Assembly: GCA_964414425.1 (NCBI GenBank)
Contig: CAYPWL010000034.1
Span: 1 to 34,617, forward strand
DNA length: 34,617 nt
Source of the DNA: GYS-P2D sp964414425
Lineage (GTDB): Bacteria; Bacteroidota; Bacteroidia; Chitinophagales; Saprospiraceae
Direction: 5' to 3'
Part shown: piece after piece, positions 26,001 through 32,488 of the stretch
Layout of the letters: each line of letters opens with the position of its first letter
How positions within the stretch are numbered: the stretch's first letter is position 1
Notes under the pieces: generated by a model
Database searches by the model: none
Seen by the model: only the letters and a program-made list of their open reading frames with translations
Told to the model about the DNA's origin: nothing
Position numbers and translations under genes: made by a program

Positions 26001-26668
26001 GATTTGCAGTGAGAGACGTTCATATGACGGATCTGGTATCAGGCCGAGAAACGCTTGAGGATGTCAGATTCTTGGGTGCAGTTGGGGGATTCTCCAATAG
26101 TGATGTCTTGGGATCAGCAAAGGGCTGGGCTGGCGCATTTAAGTATAATGATCGAGCACGTACTGCTCTTCAACAGTTCTTTAGTCGAGAGGATACACTG
26201 TCTGCTGGGATCTGTAATGGGTGTCAACTTTTCTTAGAGTTGGATCTCATCAATCCTGACCACAAGCAACTCGCTAAGATGACCTATAATGACTCCCGAA
26301 AGCACGAGAGCTCGTTCACTTCTGTTACGATCCAAGATAATCACTCTGTTATGCTCAATAACTTGGCAGGATCGACTTTGGGTGTTTGGATATCTCATGG
26401 AGAGGGTAAGTTTAGCCTTCCAATGTCCGAAAACGATTATCACATAGTTGCTAAGTATGGCTATGAGGCTTATCCATCTAATCCCAATGGCAGCAATTAT
26501 AACGTTGCGATGATCGCGAGCCCTGATGGAAGGCACTTAGCTACGATGCCACACATCGAGCGTTCATTTTATGCGTGGAACTGGCCATATTATCCTGGAG
26601 ATAGATCGGATAAAGCGAGCCCATGGGTGCAGGCATTTGTCAATGCAAAGGAATGGATGAAGGCTTAG
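23021..26668 (+). CDS. purL: Phosphoribosylformylglycinamidine synthase, full-length single-chain type
   Basis: Fourth step of de novo purine synthesis: converts FGAR plus glutamine and ATP to FGAM. The 1215-residue chain is the large fused form, with an N-terminal PurS-like part, two AIR-synthase-type ATP domains and a C-terminal class I glutaminase. Markers are FSQVNSEHCRHKIFNG, KAETHNFPTTVEPFNGAATG, ATGSGGEIRDR, DHGAGGHLNCLSE, NIPTGKDSLSMAQ and AGHDISAGGMITTLLEM. The glutaminase has AGICNGCQ with nucleophile Cys1065, and MPHIER with His1178 and Glu1180 completing the triad. All catalytic residues are present. It has its own promoter candidate and no neighbouring pur genes. Confidence 0.97.
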   Translation: MIHFFETSSKAIYAVQKASNLGVEDLSKLIWLFAGAKHISETSISGDYIGPRATMITPWSTNAVEITQNMGIDGIERIEQFTPRQGDFDPMLLQPYNMLSQEIFDIIISPEPVIQIKDVQAYNVEEGLSLSTDEVAYLGNLSKQLGRPLTDSEVFGFSQVNSEHCRHKIFNGTFVIDGEEKERSLFKMIKETSKEHPNSIVSAYKDNVAFIEGPTVEQFAPEQADRPSDYQVKEFDSVLSLKAETHNFPTTVEPFNGAATGSGGEIRDRLAGGTGSIPLAGTAVYMTSYSRLKDNRPWESGFPARDWLYQTPLDILIKASNGASDFGNKFGQPLICGSLLTFEHIEGSELLGFDKVIMQAGGIGYGKKGMALKNTPQADDDIVILGGDNYRIGMGGAAVSSADTGELSSGLELNAVQRSNPEMQKRAANTIRALVESDHNPIVSIHDHGAGGHLNCLSELVEETGGKIDLEKLPIGDPTLSAKEIIGNESQERMGLVISAKDIDLLQRIADRERTPMYQVGKVTADERFSFQSEKSGERPMDMELEHLFGNNPKTIMEDSTRDRSFAPIEYTESELSNYIEAVLKLESVACKDWLTNKVDRCVGGKVAIQQCVGPLQLPLNNCAVMALDYSSHLGVATSIGHAPVSGLIDAAAGARNAIAEALTNIVWAPLSENLKSISLSANWMWPCKNPGEDARLYQAVSAVSEFAIALGINIPTGKDSLSMAQKYGDKTVLAPGTVVISAAGQCADFTQVATPILNKVGGGIYYIDMSSSPLALGGSSFAQTRNAIGQTCPNIADAAYFKICFEAIQEAIAEGHILAGHDISAGGMITTLLEMCFADNNLGVNVDLSGLFEADLIKILFAENSGVIIQAKDDSFQKLMDARGVKMNLIGQVTESDQINLYQGKNSYQFSISELRDQWYETSYLLDQHQTANGLAQDRYDNYKQQRLKYVFPKSFDGSLPNIIIKNKPQAAIIREKGSNSEREMANALYRAGFAVRDVHMTDLVSGRETLEDVRFLGAVGGFSNSDVLGSAKGWAGAFKYNDRARTALQQFFSREDTLSAGICNGCQLFLELDLINPDHKQLAKMTYNDSRKHESSFTSVTIQDNHSVMLNNLAGSTLGVWISHGEGKFSLPMSENDYHIVAKYGYEAYPSNPNGSNYNVAMIASPDGRHLATMPHIERSFYAWNWPYYPGDRSDKASPWVQAFVNAKEWMKA

Positions 26669-26801
26669 TATTACTGTAGAAGCGCTATGGCATGTAAAGA
26701 TATTTAGATTGAGGCTGTAACATTTTCTTAACGACTTGCGTCCTAACCATACAACCGAAGTAGCGGCCGTCATGGTCACTTACATAAACTATTTAATAAT
26801 T

Positions 26802-27548
26802 ATGAAGAAGCTAATAAGCATATCTGTACTATTCATTTTTGCTTTCAATCTATTTGGTCAGAACATCATCGACCGTCACTTTGAGTATCTCGTAGACTCT
26901 GATGAGAGTACTGTGATCCATGTAGCAGGTCTTACGTTCCAATTGGCCTCCAACTTTGTTCCAGAAGAAGATGATACAGGAGAGTTTTTGCAGTCTATCG
27001 AGTCATTTGATCTCGTGGCTATGGATGATCAGGCTAATCCTCGAGGATTGTACAACACCGCATTAGGTCATATTGGAGATGACTATGAAGAGTTGATGAA
27101 TATCAAGGATAAGGAAGGGAACTTCTCATTATTCATAGATGAAGAAGAAGGTATAGTGTATGAGATTGTGGGAACAGGAGCAAGTGATGATGATTTTGTG
27201 ATATTCTCACTCTTAGGTAAGATGAGATTAGATCAAGTAGGCGAGTTGATTAACAAGATAGATGATCAAGGAATTAAGGTGCTTAAGGACTTAGACATAA
27301 AGTCTATAGAAGACGTCAAGGTCTATCCTAACCCAGTTACCGCATCCGGAGACCTCTCAATAGAGGTTCCATCTGATATGATCGGAGCTAAGGCAACTAT
27401 TTATGATGCATCGGGTGCCACTGTGAGAACATTTGTGATTAATCAGGGTACGCAGAAGATCAAAATGGATATAGATCCTGGATATCACGTCATCTCATTG
27501 GATAAAGATGGTACGACCATCAAGAAGAAAGTCCTCGTAGTAAGATAA
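26802..27548 (+). CDS. T9SS type A sorting domain protein with DUF4252-like-size secreted domain, function unknown
   Basis: A 248-residue secreted protein. The signal peptide is MKKLISISVLFIFAFNLFGQ; the longer frame beginning with TTG at 26736 is rejected because it would bury this signal. The mature domain (about 21-165) is acidic, with FEYLVDSDESTVIHVAGLTF, DDYEELMNIKDKEGNF and FVIFSLLGKMRLDQVGEL, and is unrecognised by me; the size comparison in the call is loose and not a family assignment. The C-terminus from about 175 is a clear type A T9SS sorting domain: VKVYPNPVTASGDLSIEVP, ATIYDASGATVRTF and ending KKKVLVVR. The protein should therefore be exported across the outer membrane and attached or released. 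A strong terminator follows. Confidence 0.85.
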   Translation: MKKLISISVLFIFAFNLFGQNIIDRHFEYLVDSDESTVIHVAGLTFQLASNFVPEEDDTGEFLQSIESFDLVAMDDQANPRGLYNTALGHIGDDYEELMNIKDKEGNFSLFIDEEEGIVYEIVGTGASDDDFVIFSLLGKMRLDQVGELINKIDDQGIKVLKDLDIKSIEDVKVYPNPVTASGDLSIEVPSDMIGAKATIYDASGATVRTFVINQGTQKIKMDIDPGYHVISLDKDGTTIKKKVLVVR

Positions 27549-27569
27549 TAGTATACATAGACTATCAAT

Positions 27570-27608
27570 AAGACCTAAGATGGAATCGATCCGCTTAGGT
27601 CTTTTTTG
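27570..27608 (+). terminator. Rho-independent terminator after the T9SS-sorted gene
   Basis: AAGACCTAAG (27570-27579) pairs perfectly with CTTAGGTCTT (27594-27603), 14-base loop, and a run of T follows on the plus strand. It ends the transcript of the T9SS-sorted protein. Its 3' arm overlaps the last codons of the convergent EamA gene, whose stop is at 27595-27597. Confidence 0.87.
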
Positions 27609-28419
27609 TTTTATGCATAATCAGGTATAGCACTCCCACTATCACTAATGCTGAACCGAGCATCTGAGTCATGTTGAGATGCTCGCCTAATAAGATTGTG
27701 GCTAAGATGATCGTAGCGACAGGTCCTATAGTCCCGATAATGGAGCAGTTGTTAGCCCCGATGATCTTGATGGCCTCTACAATCATAAATGATGGTAAGA
27801 CCGTTGCCAGGATAGCCATCAAAAAGGCATAGATATATACCCAAAGAGTAAAGTCGAATAGGTTGAATCCATTGATCAAGGCATTGTGAATCAGTATAGC
27901 CATGCAAGCCGTAATCATCGCTGCCGCATTATATACTCGACTGTTCATTTTGGCAATCATTGCATGACTGCCAACCAGATATATCGAATAAAAGAATGCC
28001 GATCCAATCACCAAGCCGCCGCCTAATACCAACCGTTGATCTTGATTAATGGCCATATTGCCATAGAAGGCAATCATAATACCGATGTAGGCGAGCAATA
28101 TTGCTATGAGCTGACTTACTTTGGCCTTTTGACCAAGGAATAGGTAGGAGAGAATAATCACGAATGTGGGATAGATAAAGATGATGATACGCTCTAAGCT
28201 CGCATCAATATATTGTAAGCCGACCAGGTCTAAGTAACTTGCAACGTAATACCCCATCAATCCTAACAGTATAATCTTGCCCGAATGACGCTTCAATTCG
28301 ACGAAACTGTTATTGTCCTGACGACCAAAGTGTATCAATAATCCGATAAAAAAGGGTAGTGCAATCAACATCCTGAGCATCAATAAGGAGGTGGCATCAA
28401 CATCGTGTAGATAAGCCAA
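27595..28419 (-). CDS. EamA/DMT-family permease; first standard start lies inside the first domain
   Basis: An inner-membrane drug/metabolite-type transporter with two EamA repeats. From TTG 28419 it has 274 residues and nine clear hydrophobic helices, for example IILLGLMGYYVASYLDLVGL, YIDASLERIIIFIYPTFVII, IAILLAYIGIMIAFYGNMAI, SAFFYSIYLVGSHAMIAK and the C-terminal LGSALVIVGVLYLIMHKTKK. EamA permeases have ten helices. The missing first helix is encoded in the same frame immediately upstream (28420-28506), which contains no ATG, GTG or TTG. The real start is therefore probably a rare codon (ATT or CTG), or the start has been lost. The gene is divergent from a GNAT acetyltransferase. The substrate is unknown. 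Confidence 0.85.
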   Translation of the reverse strand: MAYLHDVDATSLLMLRMLIALPFFIGLLIHFGRQDNNSFVELKRHSGKIILLGLMGYYVASYLDLVGLQYIDASLERIIIFIYPTFVIILSYLFLGQKAKVSQLIAILLAYIGIMIAFYGNMAINQDQRLVLGGGLVIGSAFFYSIYLVGSHAMIAKMNSRVYNAAAMITACMAILIHNALINGFNLFDFTLWVYIYAFLMAILATVLPSFMIVEAIKIIGANNCSIIGTIGPVATIILATILLGEHLNMTQMLGSALVIVGVLYLIMHKTKKT

Positions 28420-28506
28420 CTTAACTAATACGGCCTTAGTTGAAAATAGTATTGCCCCAACAAATGCGTACAGGATACCTATGTATGTGGATGATTGCTT
28501 CAGAAT
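28420..28506 (-). other. In-frame extension encoding the missing first EamA helix, without a standard start codon
   Basis: Translating upstream of TTG 28419 in the same frame gives ILKQSSTYIGILYAFVGAIL followed by FSTKAVLVKLAY. This is the expected first helix and short loop of an EamA protein. The frame stays open to a TGA at 28576-28578, but no ATG, GTG or TTG occurs in it. ATT at 28506-28504, preceded by the A-rich stretch CAAAATAAA, is the best candidate start and would give 303 residues, a normal family length. CTG at 28503 is the next option. Confidence 0.6.
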
Positions 28507-28577
28507 TTTATTTTGAGATCTCGCAATGATTTGTCTAAGATCAGAAATATATTTGGTAGAAGCTAAACTGCCGAATC

Positions 28578-29174
28578 ATGAACGTCCCCTTTGATCAAGA
28601 GATCATCATAGAAAATGAGCGTGCACTCTTACAACCTATCCAAAGACTTGCTGATGCCGAACCACTGTGGCCTATTAATAAGGCCAATCCTATGTTGATG
28701 CAGTATTCTCCTGCTATGATAAAGGATCGAGATAGTTTTGAAATGTACTTCGAGTCAGCACTTCAGTTGAAGACAGTGCAGAGTAAGTATCCATTCATTA
28801 TCAGGGATAAGCTGAACAAGGAGGCTGCTGGGTCCACCAGCTTCATGAATATCGATGTGGGCAATGAGCGACTTGAGATTGGGTCGACTTACTTTGGTCC
28901 CCAGTTCCATAGGACTGGATTAAATCGTAATGTCAAGCTGCTGATGTTGACTTATGCCTTTGAGCGACTCAATGTCAAGAGGGTAGAACTCAAGACTGAT
29001 GCCAGGAACACTCAATCACGTACGGCGATATTAGGTATTGGAGCTCAATACGAGGGAAGTCTCCGTAGTCATACCATTATGACTGATGGATATCGACGGG
29101 ATACAGTGTATTACAGCATATTAGCTCATGAGTGGTCAGAAATCAAAAGTCGATTAATCCTAAAAATAAAATGA
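28578..29174 (+). CDS. GNAT family N-acetyltransferase (RimJ/RimL-like)
   Basis: A 198-residue soluble acetyltransferase transferring acetyl from acetyl-CoA. It follows the RimJ/RimL subgroup pattern: ENERALLQPIQRLADAEPLW at the N-terminus, FIIRDKLNKEAAGSTSFMNI as the central strands, RLEIGSTYFGPQFHRTGLNR containing the acetyl-CoA pyrophosphate loop, KLLMLTYAFERLNVKRVEL and the TDARNTQSRTAILGIGAQYEG segment, then RDTVYYSILAHEW at the C-terminus. All core strands are present. The acceptor (protein N-terminus, amino acid or antibiotic) cannot be told. The last codons overlap the 5' arm of the terminator that serves the opposing operon. Confidence 0.9.
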   Translation: MNVPFDQEIIIENERALLQPIQRLADAEPLWPINKANPMLMQYSPAMIKDRDSFEMYFESALQLKTVQSKYPFIIRDKLNKEAAGSTSFMNIDVGNERLEIGSTYFGPQFHRTGLNRNVKLLMLTYAFERLNVKRVELKTDARNTQSRTAILGIGAQYEGSLRSHTIMTDGYRRDTVYYSILAHEWSEIKSRLILKIK

Positions 29175-29203
29175 GGCCACCCCTGCAGTAGGAATCGCCT
29201 CAT
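29161..29203 (-). terminator. Rho-independent terminator of the sigma factor operon
   Basis: GCCTCAT (29197-29203) pairs with ATGAGGC (29171-29177) over a 19-base loop. On the minus strand the hairpin runs into TTTATTTTTA, so it terminates transcripts from the cohesin-like gene that ends at 29225. It overlaps the end of the convergent GNAT gene. Confidence 0.8.
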
Positions 29204-29224
29204 ATAGAATGGTTGGTCTATTTC

Positions 29225-30373
29225 TTATTGAGTCACCGAAATTCGATAGGACTCGATTTGATCATTGTTTTCTATTTGTAGGATTAAGTTTCCTACTGTA
29301 TTTAAGCTTTTGATGTCTATCGTCTGTGACACGCTGGTTATCTCCTGTTGCATCAGTCGCTTGCCGATGATGTTAAAGAGCGTTATGCTCCCACCTACGT
29401 AGTCTTCAGGTACATTGACATTCAATATATCGGTAGTCGGATTAGGATAGAGGTGTACTTGGGTTATCTCTGCATCAGCAGCGATCCAGTCTATTTCTAT
29501 TCCGTTGGATTCTATATTCGTTGTTACGATTTCTGCAACTACTCCTGTGCCTAATGAAAGTACTTCGCTCACTGTTGTATTGCGAGTAGGTACTACGACT
29601 AATTCCAATGCCAGTGGCTCTGTATTATCAAGATCCATGTATAAGAGATTGAGAGTCTGCGCATCTGGTGAATAAGTGCTTAATTTATCTTGATCATAAT
29701 TATGTTGAATATCACTTACGGTAGCATTGTCAATCATAAACTGTGCAGATATACCGACTAAACCATCGGGGTGTGCGATGTTGATCGGTATGCTATATGC
29801 TTGATTAGCTCGCAGTTCTTGATCGATGATCTCGATGGTATATGGATTTTCGATGAGTGGCGAGATGCCAGGTTCGTCTTCGCTAAAGTCGATGTTAATA
29901 GTGCCTATCCGAGTATCATATGGTAGCATACTTAGGTCTCCAGTGACGAGCTCCACCGGTAGATTGTCTAATTCGGAGATGTTGATCATTGTACTCTCTC
30001 TGATCTCACCTATCACATTGAAGCATAGCTCAGCGATTGTTGAGCCATCTTGAACTCCCGAAGAAAGGCTCTCAGGATCGACCCAAAGTGCACGTAATTC
30101 TCCTTGTACCGCTTGGCTTGTACCAAATTGCATATCTGGAAGATCTCCACGCTTAGCATGACTAAATTCCAATATTGTAGGATTGAACTTGATGCCAAAC
30201 TGTACTGCTATCACTTCATCGAAGTTAGCCACAGATAGTGGAACACATATCTGACTGCCAGATGTAGCATGTACTTGTGGTGTGATAAAAGTTACTTTAT
30301 CCAAATCCTGTGCTACAAGGGATTGTAGCGCCATGATGATTGTAAGTGATGTTATATTGAAGATCTTGTACAT
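29225..30373 (-). CDS. Cohesin-like, T9SS-sorted surface protein
   Basis: A 382-residue secreted protein. The signal peptide (first ~21 residues, ending LVAQ) is followed by a cohesin-type beta-sandwich (about 26-155): GSQICVPLSVANFDEVIAVQ, FGIKFNPTILEF, GELRALWVDPE, GSTIAELCFNVIG. A second, weaker beta region (about 175-290) repeats the pattern (AYSIPINIAHPDGLVGISAQ). The end is a type A T9SS domain: VHLYPNPTTDILNVNVPEDY then ITLFNIIGKRLM. Export across the outer membrane by T9SS is therefore expected. It is the last gene of the minus-strand operon, 11 bases after the anti-sigma-like barrel gene, and is followed by a terminator. Cohesin folds bind dockerins or act as adhesive modules; the partner here is unknown. 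Confidence 0.85.
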   Translation of the reverse strand: MYKIFNITSLTIIMALQSLVAQDLDKVTFITPQVHATSGSQICVPLSVANFDEVIAVQFGIKFNPTILEFSHAKRGDLPDMQFGTSQAVQGELRALWVDPESLSSGVQDGSTIAELCFNVIGEIRESTMINISELDNLPVELVTGDLSMLPYDTRIGTINIDFSEDEPGISPLIENPYTIEIIDQELRANQAYSIPINIAHPDGLVGISAQFMIDNATVSDIQHNYDQDKLSTYSPDAQTLNLLYMDLDNTEPLALELVVVPTRNTTVSEVLSLGTGVVAEIVTTNIESNGIEIDWIAADAEITQVHLYPNPTTDILNVNVPEDYVGGSITLFNIIGKRLMQQEITSVSQTIDIKSLNTVGNLILQIENNDQIESYRISVTQ

Positions 30374-30384
30374 GCTATTCTGTT

Positions 30385-31908
30385 CTAAAAGTTATGTCTT
30401 AATCCTATCTGAAGTTTTAAGAATGATAGTTTTTCTCCTATACCGGAATTTTCACTATTGATTTTATTGAGTTGCTGATAGTAATTCAAACGACTGACTA
30501 ACTCTATCCGTTCGCTAAATGGAATACCTATGCCTCCTCCTAAGATAAGATAGGTATTGCTACCATCCCTGTAGAGATCGTCGACATCAGCCGATAGCGA
30601 GTATTCTTCGATCTCAGATGGATGTATGAAGCCGCTGTAGTTTTGTGTAAGACTTATGGCGCCACCTACTTCAAGATCGTAATAGATTTTATCGAGCTTA
30701 TTTCGATAGAGGAGGGATACCGGCAATAAGAGTTGATTGAATTTGTTAACTCTGCTCACTCGTTGAGTAACACGCTCACTGACAGTTGCTGCTCCAAACA
30801 CTTGCATTACGCCATCTACAGTAACGATCTCTCGGAGGAGCACATCATCAAGTTCTACCTCTCTGGTAAACTCAAGTGTTGAGCCAGACCTCTTAGCCAG
30901 CTGCGCAAAAGTAAGTCCAGATTGCACACTGATATTTTCATTGAATTTATATCCAACTTTGAAATCTCCTGTAAATGAGAACAACTTAGACTCCGCTATG
31001 CGCCTATTCGTTAATTGAGTCGCGACTTCAGCGATGTTGTTCATGCCTGGAGCGTTAGACTGAAAAGATGGACCCTCTAATGATAATCCAGAGGTGACTC
31101 TTGACACGCCAGCAGTCAGTTCAACATAGTACTTCGACTTATTTTTATATGAATTGTAATATGATTGTAGCGGTACACTTTCGGGAGCATCAGGCAGATT
31201 ACCAAGTTCTACATGCAATGGATCAATAGCCCTCCAGAGCTTAGCAAGACTGAAAGTCTCAACTATGGAGTTCGCAGTATTCTCAGTAAGGTCTGTACGA
31301 TCTATAATTTCTGATAGTGATTGATTCGTTGATGATAAGTACTTATTGCCACCTAATCCGACATTGCTTGCTCCAGTTCCAATCAATCCTTGATTGCCGA
31401 CGATACTATTGATGCCATCAAGACCAGTTCTATCTGCAATCGTAAATGAACGATCATGTTGACTCGAGCTATTGATTATGGATGGTGCGCTTTGATTGAT
31501 GCTATTTACAGGTTTATTAAGAGTAACCTTACTGTTGGCTTCAGCTATATCTACTCTTGTATCGCTATAATTGTTTTCATTTTTTTCTGCAACAGCTGTT
31601 GCATCTGACGAACTATCGTTGTCAACAGTTCTATCATATAAGCGTATGGATTGTTGTATAGCAGCAGGTGTGTCTACCTGTACAATATCATCTTTTTGAT
31701 TTTGAGTAGCATTGGTGTAGCCTAAGAAATAAGCTCCACCCACTAATGATAATAATGCAGGGATCAACAATAGGAACGGTAATTTCCTATTCGGCTTTTT
31801 TGTAGGTATATGTGGCTCGATAGCAGCCCATAGCTCATCCGTGTCAACTGGATAGCTCTCCCCATCATGATGCTGGGATAGGCGTTTATCTATATTTTTC
31901 CAATCCAT
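30385..31908 (-). CDS. Anti-sigma-like N-terminus fused to an outer-membrane beta-barrel-like domain
   Basis: A 507-residue protein with three parts. Residues 1-42 are cytoplasmic and carry a short D-E-L-W motif (DTDELWAAIEPHIP) seen in Bacteroidota anti-sigma-like proteins. One inner-membrane helix spans about 44-64 (LLLIPALLSLVGGAYFLGY). A long S/N/T/D-rich, probably disordered segment spans about 65-250. From about 259 alternating aromatic and polar strands (KYYVELTAGVSRVTSGLSLE, FKVGYKFNENISVQSGLTFA, IYYDLEVGGAISLTQNYSGF, ERIELVSRLNYYQQL) end in LQIGLRHNF with the terminal Phe typical of barrels. There is no cleavable signal peptide. It overlaps the upstream sigma gene by 19 bases, pointing to coupled translation and a role as its regulator. 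Function is inferred. Confidence 0.8.
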   Translation of the reverse strand: MDWKNIDKRLSQHHDGESYPVDTDELWAAIEPHIPTKKPNRKLPFLLLIPALLSLVGGAYFLGYTNATQNQKDDIVQVDTPAAIQQSIRLYDRTVDNDSSSDATAVAEKNENNYSDTRVDIAEANSKVTLNKPVNSINQSAPSIINSSSQHDRSFTIADRTGLDGINSIVGNQGLIGTGASNVGLGGNKYLSSTNQSLSEIIDRTDLTENTANSIVETFSLAKLWRAIDPLHVELGNLPDAPESVPLQSYYNSYKNKSKYYVELTAGVSRVTSGLSLEGPSFQSNAPGMNNIAEVATQLTNRRIAESKLFSFTGDFKVGYKFNENISVQSGLTFAQLAKRSGSTLEFTREVELDDVLLREIVTVDGVMQVFGAATVSERVTQRVSRVNKFNQLLLPVSLLYRNKLDKIYYDLEVGGAISLTQNYSGFIHPSEIEEYSLSADVDDLYRDGSNTYLILGGGIGIPFSERIELVSRLNYYQQLNKINSENSGIGEKLSFLKLQIGLRHNF

Positions 31909-32441
31909 GCTTTTAGTTCTTTTGATTCAGCAAATACTTTTCTCAAGTATTTGCGGGCATTAGTTAGGTGTACTCTACTGGTACTGTCCGTTATACCCAT
32001 GTGTTTCCCGATTTCTTTATGGCTCATACCGTCAATAACATTCATCATGAATACTTCCTTAGCAGGTGATGGTATGTCATAGATGATGTCCATGAGGTCC
32101 TCCATGTTCAATCGGCTTTCGATATTGTCAGAACTCTCTACACTGTTACTATGATATGATTCTATAGGGATTATGGTTGCTTGCTTCCCTCTGAGTGCAG
32201 ACAATGCCGTATTAATTACGATTGTTTTGAGCCAACCTTTCAATTTCTTATGGTCTTCATAGCGATCTATCGCGTTAAAAATTTTGATCCAACTTTCTTG
32301 GAGGATATCCTTAGCAAGGTCCTCACGTTTCATGTAGCGCATAGCTACGGCCATCAGCATAGGAGCATACTTCGTCAAGAGCATCTTCTGGTAGCGAGGC
32401 TCCCGTTTTTTACAACCCTTTATGATTTTATGATCCTCCAA
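31890..32441 (-). CDS. ECF-type RNA polymerase sigma factor
   Basis: A 183-residue sigma-70 family protein of the ECF group with two domains: sigma2 (about 20-90, with AVAMRYMKREDLAKDILQES and WIKIFNAIDRYEDHKKLKGW) and sigma4 (about 115-172, AKEVFMMNVIDGMSHKEIGK, GITDSTSRVHLTNARKYLRK). The start is a TTG at 32441. An in-frame stop lies three codons upstream, and the next ATG would cut the conserved IIKGCKKREPRYQ segment. It sits 47 bases after the lipoprotein gene and overlaps the anti-sigma-like barrel gene by 19 bases. It should direct polymerase to a small regulon, perhaps including this operon. Confidence 0.93.
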   Translation of the reverse strand: MEDHKIIKGCKKREPRYQKMLLTKYAPMLMAVAMRYMKREDLAKDILQESWIKIFNAIDRYEDHKKLKGWLKTIVINTALSALRGKQATIIPIESYHSNSVESSDNIESRLNMEDLMDIIYDIPSPAKEVFMMNVIDGMSHKEIGKHMGITDSTSRVHLTNARKYLRKVFAESKELKAWIGKI

Positions 32442-32488
32442 TGTCTTTTATAAATACTTGAGACTATATATTCTCCTAATGGTTATCC

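Noticed and set aside
26736..26801. N-terminal extension (TTG start) of the T9SS-sorted protein
   Set aside because: It would place 22 polar residues before a typical signal peptide starting with MKKL at 26802.
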